Of a stretch of 64,000 nt of DNA, positions 10,550 to 20,454 are shown in pieces. Position numbers and translations under genes: made by a program. The stretch is from Jannaschia pagri (GTDB taxonomy: Bacteria > Pseudomonadota > Alphaproteobacteria > Rhodobacterales > Rhodobacteraceae), in assembly GCF_019655435.1 (NCBI RefSeq), contig NZ_BPFH01000002.1, positions 434,001-498,000 of the forward strand, written 5' to 3'. Numbering within the stretch: position 1 is the stretch's first letter; the number at the start of each line of letters is the position of its first letter. A model generated the notes under the pieces. That model was not told the DNA's origin and searched no databases. It saw nothing but the letters and a program-made list of their open reading frames with translations.

Positions 10550-12367
10550 ATGGGCGCCGCCGACCGCAACATATCCCCTCCGCGCATCCGACAGTTGGAC
10601 GAGAGCGCCGTCAATCGCATCGCCGCAGGTGAGGTGATCGAACGGCCCGCCAGTGCCGTGAAGGAGCTGGTCGAGAACGCCATCGACGCCCAAGCGACAC
10701 GGATCGTCGTCGACATCGCCGATGGTGGCCGCACGTTGATCCGCGTGACAGACGATGGCCATGGCATCGCGGCCGATGATCTGCCCCTGGCCCTGTCCCG
10801 ACACGCGACCTCTAAAACCTCTGGCGAGGATCTGCTCAACATCCACACTTTCGGGTTTCGGGGGGAGGCGCTGCCCTCCCTGGGGGCCGTGGGGCGCCTG
10901 ACGCTGACCAGCCGCGCGCTTGGCAGCGACGGCGCCATGGAGCTGCGCGTCTCCGGTGGCCGACAAGACCCGCCGCGACCCGCCGCCCTCCGCCAGGGCA
11001 CCGTTGTCGAGTTGCGCGATCTCTTCCACGCAACCCCGGCCCGGTTGAAGTTCCTGAAATCGGAACGCTCCGAGACGATGGCCGTCACCGACACCCTCCG
11101 CCGGTTGGCCATGGCGGAACCGGCTGTGGCGTTCACCCTGCGCGATGTGTCGGACGGCGGGGACCGGGTGCTGTTTCGCGCCGATGGGGCTGCCAACTTG
11201 ATCGACCGGCTGGCCCGCGTGCTGGGACGGGATTTCACCGACAACGCCATGTCCCTCGATGCGGAGCGGGAAGGCATTCGCCTGACTGGTCTGGCCGCGT
11301 TACCGACGTACAGCCGTGGCAACGCGGTGCATCAATATCTGTTCGTCAATGGACGCCCGGTTCGAGACCGGATGTTGACCGGGGCTTTACGCGGGGCCTA
11401 CGCAGACGTTCTGGCCAAGGACCGCCATGCCGTCGCGGCGCTGTTCCTGACTTGCGATCCAACCAAGGTGGATTGCAACGTCCACCCCGCCAAGACAGAG
11501 GTTCGGTTTCGCGATGCGGGCGTGGTGCGGGGGCTGATCGTGTCGGGCCTGCGCCATGCCTTGGCCGAGGCCGGGCATCGGTCCTCAACAACTGTGGGCA
11601 CCGCCACCTTGGGCGCGCTCACACCGGAGCGTCCGGCGGCACCAGTCTATCAGATGGACCGCCCCAGCCTGGGCGCGCGGACGGCGGCCTATACGGCGCA
11701 AATGCCCGGCCTTGCCGAAGCCTCTGCCCGGGTCGAAGACGTGGTCGAGGCGACCCCGCCCGTCCAGGATGCCCCGCAGACGGCGCCAGAGGGGTACCTG
11801 GGTGCCGCGCGCGCGCAGCTCCATGAGAACTACATCTTGGCCCAAACCTCCGACGGCCTTGTCCTTGTCGATCAACACGCGGCCCACGAGCGGCTGGTCT
11901 ATGAACGTCTCAAGGCGCAGATGCGCGACCGGGGCGTCACGGCGCAGGCCCTGTTGATCCCCGAAGTGGTCGAGGTGGGTGCCATGGCCGACCGTCTGCT
12001 GTCCCTGGACCTGGCGCGCCTCGGCCTCGCGTTGGAGCCGTTTGGCCCTGGAACACTCGCCGTGCGGGAAACCCCGGCAATCCTGGGGCAGGTCAGCGCA
12101 AAGGCCCTGATCGCCGATATCATCGAAGAGTTGGAAGACGACGAAGACGCCGATCCCCTATCGTTACAGTCCAAGATCGACGCCATCCTGTCGCGCATGT
12201 CCTGCCATGGGTCCGTCCGATCGGGCCGCCGCATGTCCGCGCCCGAGATGAACGCCCTGCTGCGCGAGATGGAGGCCACGCCCCACTCCGGCCAATGCAA
12301 CCACGGGCGCCCCACCTATGTGACGCTGAAACTGGCGGATATCGAACGGCTGTTCGGGCGCACATGA
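10550..12367 (+). CDS. mutL: DNA mismatch repair protein MutL
   Basis: The product has 605 residues. The GHKL ATPase motifs are clear: ELVENAIDA, DDGHGI and GFRGEALPSL, followed by the transducer domain with FVNGRPVRDR and VDCNVHPAKTEVRF. A variable Pro/Ala-rich linker (about 350-415) leads to the C-terminal dimerisation domain. MutL couples MutS recognition to downstream nicking and excision. The start was put at the ATG giving MGAADRN, close to the conserved IRQLDESAVNRIAAGEV; the frame is open upstream over the M16 gene. The stop overlaps the rmuC start by 4 nt (ATGA). Confidence 0.96.
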   Translation: MGAADRNISPPRIRQLDESAVNRIAAGEVIERPASAVKELVENAIDAQATRIVVDIADGGRTLIRVTDDGHGIAADDLPLALSRHATSKTSGEDLLNIHTFGFRGEALPSLGAVGRLTLTSRALGSDGAMELRVSGGRQDPPRPAALRQGTVVELRDLFHATPARLKFLKSERSETMAVTDTLRRLAMAEPAVAFTLRDVSDGGDRVLFRADGAANLIDRLARVLGRDFTDNAMSLDAEREGIRLTGLAALPTYSRGNAVHQYLFVNGRPVRDRMLTGALRGAYADVLAKDRHAVAALFLTCDPTKVDCNVHPAKTEVRFRDAGVVRGLIVSGLRHALAEAGHRSSTTVGTATLGALTPERPAAPVYQMDRPSLGARTAAYTAQMPGLAEASARVEDVVEATPPVQDAPQTAPEGYLGAARAQLHENYILAQTSDGLVLVDQHAAHERLVYERLKAQMRDRGVTAQALLIPEVVEVGAMADRLLSLDLARLGLALEPFGPGTLAVRETPAILGQVSAKALIADIIEELEDDEDADPLSLQSKIDAILSRMSCHGSVRSGRRMSAPEMNALLREMEATPHSGQCNHGRPTYVTLKLADIERLFGRT

Positions 12368-13392
12368 CCCTCGATCTGTCTGATCCGATGGTCCTGGCCG
12401 GTGCCGTTGGGGGCGCCGTCGTGCTGGTCCTGGTCGTGCTCCTCCTCTTGGTCTCGGCGCGCATCCGGGATCTGACCCGGACCCAGGCGCAGTTGACCGG
12501 CGGGCTGGCTGCGTTGGCCGACGCCCAGGCCCGCAGCGAAGGGACCATGGGCGCCGCCCTCACCGATAGCGCCACGCGCACGGCGCAGACCCTGGGCGCG
12601 CTGCACCACCGCCTGGCCACCATCGACGCCGCACAGGCCAAGATCGAGGCGCTGTCTGGCGATGTCCTGGGCTTGCAAGATATCCTGTCCAACAAGCAAA
12701 CGCGCGGCGCTTTTGGCGAGATCCAATTGCAGGACATCCTGTCCAAAGCCTTGCCGCCCGATGCCTTCACTTGGCAGGCAACGCTGTCCAACGGACGCCG
12801 GGCCGACTGCCTGATCCACATGCCAGATCCGCCCGGACCCCTTGTGATCGACGCGAAATTCCCGCTTGAATCCTATGAGGCGATGCTGGCCGATCCTTGC
12901 CAGGCCACGCGCACCGCCTTTCGCGCCTCCATCCGCACCCATATCCGCGCCGTCGCCGACCGCTACATCCTGCCGGGGGAGACGGCCGAGGGCGCCTGTC
13001 TGTTCCTGCCCTCCGAGGCGATCTATGCGGAACTGCACGCCAACCATGGCGATGTGGTGCGCGAGGGGTTCGCGGCCCGCATCTGGATCGTCTCGCCCAC
13101 CACCTGCATGGCCACGCTGAACACCCTGCGCGCGGTCCTGAAGGACCACCGGATGCGCGAACAGGCCGGTGAGATCCGCCAAGCGTTGGCGGCGCTGCAC
13201 CGCGATGTGGAGTTGATCGTACAGCGCGCGGGCAAGCTGGAGACCCACTTCGATCAGGCCCGCCGGGACGTGGAGGGCATCGCCACAGCCGCGGAACGGG
13301 CGGGCAAACGGGCGGACCGGTTGGACGCCTTCGACTTCGCCACGCCCGAGGCGCCAAAACCCCGCCTCGCCCCCGTGATCCGGCGCGGCTGA
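12364..13392 (+). CDS. rmuC: DNA recombination protein RmuC
   Basis: The product has 342 residues, short for the family but typical of this group. An N-terminal membrane anchor (about residues 9-31) precedes a coiled-coil stretch and the RmuC core with SNGRRADCLIHMP and VIDAKFPLESYEAML, which belongs to the PD-(D/E)XK-like nuclease fold. RmuC limits inversions at short inverted repeats. It overlaps mutL by 4 nt. A long antisense frame of more than 600 codons runs through this gene and rnr, but is only a GC-bias shadow. Confidence 0.92.
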   Translation: MTLDLSDPMVLAGAVGGAVVLVLVVLLLLVSARIRDLTRTQAQLTGGLAALADAQARSEGTMGAALTDSATRTAQTLGALHHRLATIDAAQAKIEALSGDVLGLQDILSNKQTRGAFGEIQLQDILSKALPPDAFTWQATLSNGRRADCLIHMPDPPGPLVIDAKFPLESYEAMLADPCQATRTAFRASIRTHIRAVADRYILPGETAEGACLFLPSEAIYAELHANHGDVVREGFAARIWIVSPTTCMATLNTLRAVLKDHRMREQAGEIRQALAALHRDVELIVQRAGKLETHFDQARRDVEGIATAAERAGKRADRLDAFDFATPEAPKPRLAPVIRRG

Positions 13393-13440
13393 CCCGCGCA
13401 GCCCTGTCCGACCGCCCCAGCCCGTGCTAGATCCCCTGCC

Positions 13441-15669
13441 ATGAGTATCCCCACCAAGGGTGCGGTCCTGCAATGGATCGCCGACAACCCGGCCCTCACC
13501 TCCAAACGCGACATTGCCAAGGCCTTCGGGATCAAGGGCGCCGCGCGGATCGACCTCAAGCGTCTGCTGAAGGAGTTGGAGGAGGAAGGCCACCTGACCA
13601 AGCGCAAGCGGTCTTACGAAGACCCGAACCGCTTGCCGCCCGTGTCGATCCTGAAACCTGCGGGGGTTGATGCCGACGGGGACCTCTTCCTGGCACCTGC
13701 CGATTGGAAGGGTGACGGGCCGGAGCCGCGGATCCTGTATATCCCTAAGGACGGTGACCCGGATATCGGCCCCGCTGACCGTCTGCTGGTGCGCTTGACC
13801 GAGGTCGAGGGTGAGGACCACACCCACGAGGGGCGCCTGATCCGCCGCATCGGCACGGGTCCGCGTCGGACCATCGGGGTGTTTCGGGTGGGGACCGAAG
13901 GCGGGCGCCTGCTGCCCGTGGACAAAGGCGTTGACCGGGAATGGGTGATCGGCGCGGGCGATACCGGCGGCGCCCGCGACGGCGAATTGGTCGAGGCAGA
14001 GGTCGGCAGGGGCCGCACCCGCATGGGCTTGCCCCGCGCCAAGATCGTCACGCGCCTGGGCGATCCCGGCGCGGCCAAGGCGGTCAGCCTGATTGCGATC
14101 CACCAGCACGGGTTGCGCGATGCCTTCCCCGAGGAGGCTGTCGCCGAGGCGGAGGCGGCGCAGCCCCCGACGTTGGGCAACCGCACCGATCTGCGGGACT
14201 TGCCGCTGATCACTATCGATCCCTCCGACGCACGTGACCACGACGACGCCTGTTGCGCCGCGCCCGACGACGATCCGTCGAACCCCGGCGGCCATGTCCT
14301 GTGGGTGGCCATTGCCGATGTGGCGGCCTATGTGCGCCCCAGCTCCGCCCTGGACCGCGAGGCGCGGGAGCGGGGGAATTCAACCTATTTCCCTGACCGC
14401 GTTGTGCCGATGCTGCCCGATGCGCTGTCTGGTGACCTGTGTTCCCTGCACGAAGGGGTGGAGCGGGCCTGCATCGCCGTGCGCATCGTGATCGACGCCG
14501 AGGGGGAAAAGCGCAGCCAGGCGTTTCACCGGGGACTGATGCGGTCACCAGCGGCGCTCCACTACGAGGAGGTCCAGGCCGCCATAGACGGCGCACCAAC
14601 GGAGCGGACAGCGCCGCACCTGGGGACACTCCGTGCGCTCTATGCCGCTTATGGCGCCCTGAAAGAAGCCCGTACCCGGCGCGCGCCCTTGGACCTGGAC
14701 TTGCCGGAGCGCAAGATCGCCCTGTCGGACGCGGGCGAGGTCACCTCCGTCGCGTTCAAAGATCGCCTGGACGCCCACCGCCTGATCGAGGAGTTCATGA
14801 TCCTCGCCAATGTCGCAGCCGCCGAGGAGTTGGAGCGCCGACGGACCCCCCTGCTCTATCGTGTCCACGAAGAACCGCCCGAGGACAAGCTGGACAGCCT
14901 GCGGGAGACGGCGAAAGCCAGCGGCTTCTCCCTGCCCAAAGGCCAGGTGATGCGGCCCGCGCTGCTCAATGGGTTGCTCCACGCGGCAGCGGAGACGGAC
15001 CTGTCGGAACTGATTTCCATGTCTACCCTCCGGGCCATGACGCAAGCCTATTACGCGCCGCAAAATCTGGGCCATTTTGGCCTGGCCTTGCGGGCCTACG
15101 GGCATTTCACCTCCCCGATCCGCCGGTATGCCGACCTCATTGTCCACCGTGCGCTCATCACGGCCCACGGCTGGGGCGACGACGGTCTGAGCCCATGGGA
15201 TCTGGAGCATCTGGAGGCCACGGCCAAGGCAATCTCGGAGGCGGAGCGGCGGTCCATGGTGGCGGAGCGGGACACCAATGACCGCTACCTCGCCGCGTTT
15301 CTGGCAGACCGCATCGGGGCCGAGGTCACAGGCCGGATCTCAGGCGTTCAAAGCTTCGGCGCCTTCGTGCGGCTGGACGACACGGGCGCCGATGGCCTGA
15401 TCCCCGTGCGGTCTTTGGGGGCTGAGTTCTTTCGCCACGACCGCGACGCACAGACCTTGACCGGGACAGACAGCGGGATCGAAATTGGCCTTGGCCAGCG
15501 GGTCACAGTGCGTCTGGCAGAGGCCGCGCCGGTCACCGGCGGCCTCGTGGTGGAATTGCTGGGCATCGAGGGCGAGCCCTTGCGCCGTACCGCACGGCGA
15601 CCAGCCAAGACGGGCAAGGTTGGGTTCAAGAAACGCAACTTGCGTAAGGCACCTCGCAAGCGGAGATAG
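13441..15669 (+). CDS. rnr: ribonuclease R
   Basis: This is a 742-residue RNB-family 3'-to-5' exoribonuclease that degrades structured RNA. An N-terminal winged-helix region is followed by cold-shock-like OB domains, then the RNB catalytic domain with TIDPSDARDHDDACC, which supplies the metal-binding aspartates. The C-terminal S1 domain (GRISGVQSFGAFVRL) is followed by a Lys/Arg-rich tail. The ATG at the start matches the usual start for the family. The transglycosylase gene begins 2 nt after the stop. Confidence 0.96.
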   Translation: MSIPTKGAVLQWIADNPALTSKRDIAKAFGIKGAARIDLKRLLKELEEEGHLTKRKRSYEDPNRLPPVSILKPAGVDADGDLFLAPADWKGDGPEPRILYIPKDGDPDIGPADRLLVRLTEVEGEDHTHEGRLIRRIGTGPRRTIGVFRVGTEGGRLLPVDKGVDREWVIGAGDTGGARDGELVEAEVGRGRTRMGLPRAKIVTRLGDPGAAKAVSLIAIHQHGLRDAFPEEAVAEAEAAQPPTLGNRTDLRDLPLITIDPSDARDHDDACCAAPDDDPSNPGGHVLWVAIADVAAYVRPSSALDREARERGNSTYFPDRVVPMLPDALSGDLCSLHEGVERACIAVRIVIDAEGEKRSQAFHRGLMRSPAALHYEEVQAAIDGAPTERTAPHLGTLRALYAAYGALKEARTRRAPLDLDLPERKIALSDAGEVTSVAFKDRLDAHRLIEEFMILANVAAAEELERRRTPLLYRVHEEPPEDKLDSLRETAKASGFSLPKGQVMRPALLNGLLHAAAETDLSELISMSTLRAMTQAYYAPQNLGHFGLALRAYGHFTSPIRRYADLIVHRALITAHGWGDDGLSPWDLEHLEATAKAISEAERRSMVAERDTNDRYLAAFLADRIGAEVTGRISGVQSFGAFVRLDDTGADGLIPVRSLGAEFFRHDRDAQTLTGTDSGIEIGLGQRVTVRLAEAAPVTGGLVVELLGIEGEPLRRTARRPAKTGKVGFKKRNLRKAPRKRR

Positions 15670-15671
15670 GC

Positions 15672-16907
15672 ATGGGACGGGTCATCGCAGGTATCTTGGG
15701 CGCCTCTCTGGCCCTCTGGCCTATGGCGAGCGGGGCAGACGCTCCACAAAGCTCGGACCGCCCGGTGGCCCGCACGGCCACGCCTCCGGTCAGCGACATG
15801 GCCGCTTGGTTGACCGCCTTCCGCCCCCGCGCCCTGGCCGCCGGCATTTCGGACGACACCTATGACCGCGCTCTGGCGAACGTAAGCTATCAACCAGACA
15901 TCGTCCGCCTGGACCGCAATCAGTCGGAGTTCACCAAGACCATCTGGGAATACCTAGACACCGCCGTCAGCGCCGCGCGCGTGCGCAACGGTCAGGCGGC
16001 CCTGGCGCGGTATGGGCAGCAGTTGGACCGGATCGAAGCCCGCTACGGCGTGCCCAAAGAAATCATTGTGGCGATTTGGGGCCTGGAGAGCAGCTATGGC
16101 GCAGTACGCGGCAACACGCCCACGATCCAATCCATCGCCACCCTCGCCTTTGATGGACGGCGTGCGGACCTTTGGGAAGGTGAGCTGCTGGCCGTGCTCC
16201 AAATCGTGGAGGCGCGCGAGGCGGCCCCAGCCACCCTGCGCGGCAGTTGGGCGGGGGCGATGGGGCACACGCAATTCCTGCCGACCTCCTATCTGGCCCA
16301 TGCCCAGGATTGGGACGATAACGGACGGCGCGATATCTGGGGCGATGACCCGCTCGATGCGCTTGCTTCAACGGGGGCCTACTTGGCGCACTTCGGTTGG
16401 ACGACGGGCCAGCCCTGGGGGGTTGAGGTCCGCCTGCCTGATGGCTTCGACTATCGCCTGACGGGCGAGTTGGTGACGAAAACCGCCGAGGCTTGGGCGG
16501 CGCTTGGCGTTCGGCCCGTGGGCGGCGGGTCTCTGCCGCCCGGCGACGGGGTCTCGATCCGCGTGCCCGGGGGCCATACCGGGGCGGCCTTTGCGACCTA
16601 CCCGAATTTCCGCGTCCTCGAGAGCTACAACACCGCCGATGCCTATGTGATCGGGGTTGGGCATCTGGCGGATCGCTTGGCGGGCGGCCCGCCGATCCAA
16701 GGCGGGTGGCCCGAGGGCGATCGTGCCCTGACATTCGCCGAGCGGGTGGAGATGCAACGTTTGCTCGCCGCCAAAGGGTTCGATCCAAAGAAGTTCGACG
16801 GCCTGGTCGGTCCCCTAACCCTGGAGGCGATCCAGCAATACCAGCAGGCGACGGGCCAGATCCCCGACGGCTATGCGAACCCGGCGCTCCTGCGGGGGCT
16901 GCGCTAG
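15672..16907 (+). CDS. MltB-type lytic murein transglycosylase with peptidoglycan-binding domain
   Basis: The 411-residue protein begins with a signal peptide (about 1-25). An SLT_2/MltB domain (about 40-335) carries the catalytic glutamate in WGLESSYGAVRG. A C-terminal PG_binding_1 domain (about 345-408) has the pattern QRLLAAKGF followed by FDGLVGPLT. Enzymes of this class cleave the glycan backbone and leave 1,6-anhydroMurNAc ends. No lipobox is seen, so it is likely soluble in the periplasm. It starts 2 nt after rnr. The 3' side is an ORF-poor region of almost 700 nt. Confidence 0.94.
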   Translation: MGRVIAGILGASLALWPMASGADAPQSSDRPVARTATPPVSDMAAWLTAFRPRALAAGISDDTYDRALANVSYQPDIVRLDRNQSEFTKTIWEYLDTAVSAARVRNGQAALARYGQQLDRIEARYGVPKEIIVAIWGLESSYGAVRGNTPTIQSIATLAFDGRRADLWEGELLAVLQIVEAREAAPATLRGSWAGAMGHTQFLPTSYLAHAQDWDDNGRRDIWGDDPLDALASTGAYLAHFGWTTGQPWGVEVRLPDGFDYRLTGELVTKTAEAWAALGVRPVGGGSLPPGDGVSIRVPGGHTGAAFATYPNFRVLESYNTADAYVIGVGHLADRLAGGPPIQGGWPEGDRALTFAERVEMQRLLAAKGFDPKKFDGLVGPLTLEAIQQYQQATGQIPDGYANPALLRGLR

Positions 16908-17595
16908 GGTTTTTCGCAAGGATCCTGTCCAAGGGGTCGAGCAGATCCGTGGATGGCTAGCGTTCTTGGCGTCGTGCCCCGCAGCGTATTTGCTTGCGGT
17001 GTGAGCGACGTCCCCGGGGAAAACGTCGTTAGACAAACCGAGTGCAAGTAGCTGGCCCACCACTCTGTGTCGGCCTAATCCCATGGCCCCGGGTCCACTG
17101 GACATGTCGGCTGGATCCTTCGGTTACAACCGCGCTCTCGCCAAGGCGGGTCGTAAGGGGGTTTGCAGGCAATTGAACGCGTCGCACCTCAGACGGCGCA
17201 AGCTACGACAGTACGGCGTCGCCGCCACCTCGGGGTGGTCTTGAATACGGCCATTGTCCACGGACAGAGGCTCCGTTGTCTGGTCTAGCAGAGCATCACA
17301 AGACGCCGCCGTAGCGCGCACCTGTTCTCTAGGGCCTGCGCTCGATTGAACCTCAATTTCTCAGCACAAGACCTTCCAAAGCCACCATCTGCCGGGCACC
17401 ACGGCTTCGCGCGGGCCACACCGCGCCCCTGGCTCCGTCCTGCCTGTCGGTGACCCGGTAACAGAAGCGCAAGAAAGCACTGTAGGAGGCCAGAACCAAC
17501 CTCCTTCCGGCGCCCGAACTCAAACGAAATCCATGCCGGGTCATCCAAAGCTGCGCGCAGCATGCGGCACGCAGCCACCCTGCCGTGTTGGCGGT
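16908..17595. other. ORF-poor intergenic region, possibly decayed DNA
   Basis: No convincing gene is seen in these 688 bases on either strand; the short frames lack recognisable protein features and one overlaps pheS. Base composition is visibly more AT-rich than the flanking genes. A 6-bp inverted repeat (CGACGT / ACGTCG) sits at 17006-17028 around a CCCCGGGG core. The stretch lies just past the 3' end of pheS, where pheT might be expected, so it may be a rearrangement scar; that is inference. Confidence 0.5.
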
Positions 17596-18660
17596 TTACC
17601 CCGCGTGCCGCGTGGGTGCCTGCAACGCGCTGAACCCGTAGTGGCGCAACCACCGTAAGTCGCTGTCAAAGAACGCCCGCAGATCGGGAATGCCATACTT
17701 CAACATGGCGATCCGGTCGATCCCCATGCCGAAGGCAAAGCCCTGCCATTCAGACGCATCGATCCCACCGGCGGCCAGAACTTTGGGATGGATCATGCCC
17801 GATCCCAAAATCTCAAGCCAATCGTCACCCTCGCCGAGCTTGAGGGTGCCACCCTCCCACGAACACCGGATATCGACCTCGGCTGAGGGCTCGGTGAACG
17901 GGAAGTGGGACGCACGGAACCGCAGCTCAATCTCATCGACCTCAAAGAACGCGCGGCAGAATTCCTCCAGGCACCATTTGAGGTTCGCCATGGAGATGTC
18001 GCGGTCAATGGCGATCCCCTCCACCTGATTGAACATCGGCGTGTGGGTCTGGTCGTAGTCGGCGCGATACACCCGGCCCGGGCAAATTGCGCGCAGGGGC
18101 GCACCCTGGGCCTCCATGGCTTTGATCTGCACCGGGCTTGTATGGGTCCGCAGCACGTGGGGCGGGCGATTGTCGCCCTCGGCCCGGGCCATGTAGAACG
18201 TGTCCATCTCTGCCCGCGCCGGGTGGTGACCCGGGATGTTTAGGGCGTCGAAGTTGTACCAGTCGGTTTCGATCTGCGGTCCCTCGGCGACCGAGAAGCC
18301 CATGTCGGCAAAGATCGCGGTGACTTCCTCGGTGACCTGGCTGATGGGGTGGATCGAGCCCGGGCGCCGCGCGCGTGTGGGCAGCGTGACGTCCAGCCAT
18401 TCCTCACGCAAGCGCGCGTCGAGCGCGGCGTCTTCCAGAGCGACCTTCCGCGCCGCAAGGGCTGAATTAATCTCGGTCTTAAGAGCGTTCAGCGCGGGTC
18501 CCGCGACCTGCCGCTCCTCCGGGGTCATCTTGCCCAACTCGCGCATCTTAAGGGCAACCTCGCCCTTTTTGCCAACGGCGGCGAGGCGCACCTGTTCCAG
18601 GGCGGCCTCATCGGCGGCGTCCCCAATCTGGCGGAGGTATTTGTCGCGAAGATCATCCAT
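17596..18660 (-). CDS. pheS: phenylalanyl-tRNA synthetase alpha subunit
   Basis: The product has 354 residues. The N-terminal coiled-coil tRNA-binding part (about 1-90) is followed by the class II aminoacylation core: HPISQVTEE, motif 2 ([20 protein letters not shown]) and the closing [18 protein letters not shown]. With PheT it forms the alpha2beta2 enzyme that charges tRNA-Phe. pheT is not in the window; 3' of pheS lies an ORF-poor region and then a gene on the other strand. Upstream, 45 nt away, is an SGNH lipoprotein gene in the same direction. Confidence 0.98.
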   Translation of the reverse strand: MDDLRDKYLRQIGDAADEAALEQVRLAAVGKKGEVALKMRELGKMTPEERQVAGPALNALKTEINSALAARKVALEDAALDARLREEWLDVTLPTRARRPGSIHPISQVTEEVTAIFADMGFSVAEGPQIETDWYNFDALNIPGHHPARAEMDTFYMARAEGDNRPPHVLRTHTSPVQIKAMEAQGAPLRAICPGRVYRADYDQTHTPMFNQVEGIAIDRDISMANLKWCLEEFCRAFFEVDEIELRFRASHFPFTEPSAEVDIRCSWEGGTLKLGEGDDWLEILGSGMIHPKVLAAGGIDASEWQGFAFGMGIDRIAMLKYGIPDLRAFFDSDLRWLRHYGFSALQAPTRHAG

Positions 18661-18705
18661 GGCGGCGGGTTAACGTGACCGGCGCGCCCACGCAACCACC
18701 CCTGG

Positions 18706-19377
18706 CTACTGCGCGGCCTCCACGGCCTGGATACGAGCCGCAACCGCTCGACCGATCAGCGCGGACCCACGGGGCGACGGGTGGACCAAATCGCCCGCGT
18801 ACAGACCAATGTCACTGGGGTCGATCACATCACCTGCATCCAGAAACTCGACCCCCGGGTCCGCCGCCGCGAGACGTGTGAAGCGTTCATTCATAATGGT
18901 GAACTCCGGTTGGCACGGCGTGAAGCCCGTCGGCGAGGCATCGGCCCCGTCATAATAGCCAATGAAGAGAACGCGCGCGCCGGTTTGGCGGATGCGGGCA
19001 ATCAAGCTGGGGATGTCCCCTCGCAGATCCGGTCCGATCAGACCATCGCGGGTGGCCGCCGCGCGCGGTGTCGCGCAATCGTCGCGGATGTCGTTTCCTC
19101 CGCCGGTCAGGATCACCCAATCCCAGCCGGACCCGCCGAATTGACGGGTGATGTCGAAACCCAGGGCCCCCGCCGTCGCGCTCGGATTGGTGACTTGCGC
19201 CAAGGATTGCGACGCATCTGTCACCGGGCGGCCAAGGACCTCCCCCGCGACTTCGGGGATCCCCTGCCCGCCGTTCCAAGCCATGATGCTGTCACCGATG
19301 GCGAGGATGGCATTCTCACCATCCGCAGACGGGGCGCAGGCGGCTAGGGCGAGGACGGCACAAAGGGCTAAGCGCAT
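18706..19377 (-). CDS. SGNH/GDSL-family hydrolase, predicted lipoprotein
   Basis: The 223-residue product starts with a lipoprotein signal (MRLALCAVLALAAC) with Cys14 as lipidation site. The SGNH blocks are present: AIGDSIM (nucleophile Ser), GGGNDI (oxyanion Asn/Gly) and DLVHPSPRG (catalytic Asp/His). It is probably an envelope esterase or lipase-like hydrolase of unknown substrate. It lies between the rplT terminator and pheS, in the same direction as both. Confidence 0.88.
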   Translation of the reverse strand: MRLALCAVLALAACAPSADGENAILAIGDSIMAWNGGQGIPEVAGEVLGRPVTDASQSLAQVTNPSATAGALGFDITRQFGGSGWDWVILTGGGNDIRDDCATPRAAATRDGLIGPDLRGDIPSLIARIRQTGARVLFIGYYDGADASPTGFTPCQPEFTIMNERFTRLAAADPGVEFLDAGDVIDPSDIGLYAGDLVHPSPRGSALIGRAVAARIQAVEAAQ

Positions 19378-19448
19378 GGAGGTCTCCGGGTTTCCCCTTT
19401 AACGTAGGCCGGAGCCACCGCGTTCCATGGGAAGATGTGGACACATAC

Positions 19449-19474
19449 GAAAAAGGGGCCCCGAAAGGCCCCTT
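19449..19474 (-). terminator. intrinsic terminator of rpmI-rplT
   Basis: Read on the reverse strand, an 8-bp stem (AAGGGGCC / GGCCCCTT) with a 6-nt loop is followed by a T-run. It starts about 28 nt after the rplT stop and precedes the SGNH gene, so it should separate the ribosomal operon from the genes downstream. Confidence 0.8.
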
Positions 19475-19502
19475 CCCCAAATCCGTAACAATGCTGTGCC
19501 GA

Positions 19503-19862
19503 TTACGCGGCCGCCTTGGCCTGCTCGACGATGGCAGCGAAGGCTTCGGGCTCATGCACGGCGAGATCGGCCAGAACCTTGCGGTCCACTTCGATGCCAG
19601 CCTTGGACAGGGCGTTGATGAAGCGCGAATACGTCATCTCGGCGTCGTGGGCACGGACAGCGGCGTTGATCCGCTGGATCCACAAGGCGCGGAAGTTCCG
19701 CTTGCGGTTCTTACGGTCGCGGGTGGCGTATTGGTTGGCCTTGTCGACGGCCTGGCGGGCGACCTTAAAGGTCGTGGACCGGCGACCGTAGTAGCCTTTG
19801 GCGGCCTTCAGGACCTTCTTGTGGCGGGCGTGGGTGACCTTACCGGAGGTTACGCGGCTCAT
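19503..19862 (-). CDS. rplT: 50S ribosomal protein L20
   Basis: This basic protein of 119 residues begins [14 protein letters not shown] and contains [15 protein letters not shown] and [19 protein letters not shown], which identify L20, a 23S rRNA-binding protein needed early in 50S assembly. A strong AGGAGG precedes the ATG. It follows rpmI by 15 nt, and a clear terminator follows it. infC, often first in such operons, is not present. Confidence 0.99.
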   Translation of the reverse strand: MSRVTSGKVTHARHKKVLKAAKGYYGRRSTTFKVARQAVDKANQYATRDRKNRKRNFRALWIQRINAAVRAHDAEMTYSRFINALSKAGIEVDRKVLADLAVHEPEAFAAIVEQAKAAA

Positions 19863-19877
19863 GTCTGATCCTCCTGA

Positions 19878-20078
19878 TTAGCGGTCGTAGGGCATGAAGC
19901 CCTTGACGATCTTGGCGTCAGGGGCGGACAGGGTCGTGGTGCCACGGGCATCACGGATGAACTTCTTGTGGCGCTTGATCATGCCGTGGCGCTTCCCGGC
20001 CTGACCGGCGAGGACTTTGCCACTCGCGGTCACTTTGAAGCGCTTCTTGGCGCTCGACTTCGTCTTCATCTTGGGCAT
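19878..20078 (-). CDS. rpmI: 50S ribosomal protein L35
   Basis: This 66-residue basic protein starts [15 protein letters not shown] and ends [11 protein letters not shown], a full-length L35. The frame runs upstream through another ATG, but the start used has AGAAGGAG immediately before it and matches the invariant MPKMKT of the family. It is first gene of the rpmI-rplT pair, with a candidate promoter about 70 nt upstream. Confidence 0.99.
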   Translation of the reverse strand: MPKMKTKSSAKKRFKVTASGKVLAGQAGKRHGMIKRHKKFIRDARGTTTLSAPDAKIVKGFMPYDR

Positions 20079-20454
20079 TTCATGTCTCCTTCTACGCGCG
20101 GGCCTCGGCATCCCAATCGCCGGACCTGCGGTCATATCGAGCGCGCCGTTTAGACCCAGGGCTGCCCATTGGCAAGGGGGCGGGACACCACGGGTTGCCG
20201 GGCGCCACGAGTGTGCGGGGGCCGAGGCCGAACAAGCGCCAGGCCAGTCGGCCGGTGGGCCATGGTATCAGCCGAGCCGCCGGAAATGCTATCTCCTGGC
20301 GTGTAATGACCCGAAGGGCGACGGGTTGGGAACCACCGGCGAAACCACGGAGAGCCAAGCCAACGAGAGCCGCCTGATGCAAAGCGTTACGCTGCGCCCA
20401 ACCTGTCGAGTCTTCCGATAATGGTTTCTCAGGGAAGCCCGCGCGCGCACTGCC
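20079..20454. other. intergenic region upstream of rpmI
   Basis: These 376 bases hold no convincing gene. The part near rpmI carries a candidate promoter, annotated separately. The rest, toward the end of the small membrane-protein gene, shows only short frames without protein-like features. No L20-type autoregulatory pseudoknot could be recognised by eye. Confidence 0.5.
20147..20175 (-). promoter_or_regulatory. candidate sigma-70-type promoter of rpmI-rplT
   Basis: On the reverse strand a TTGCCA -35-like element and a TAAACG -10-like element are separated by 17 nt. The predicted start of transcription would give a leader of about 60 nt before the rpmI ATG. The match is by eye only. Confidence 0.45.

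Noticed and set aside
12316-14295. 659-codon antisense frame over rmuC and rnr
   Set aside because: It lies opposite two well-supported genes and has the composition of a GC3 shadow, with no protein motif.
17285-17653. 122-codon reverse frame partly over the pheS 3' end
   Set aside because: It overlaps a certain gene, has no motif, and its Arg/Cys-rich composition is typical of a spurious frame.
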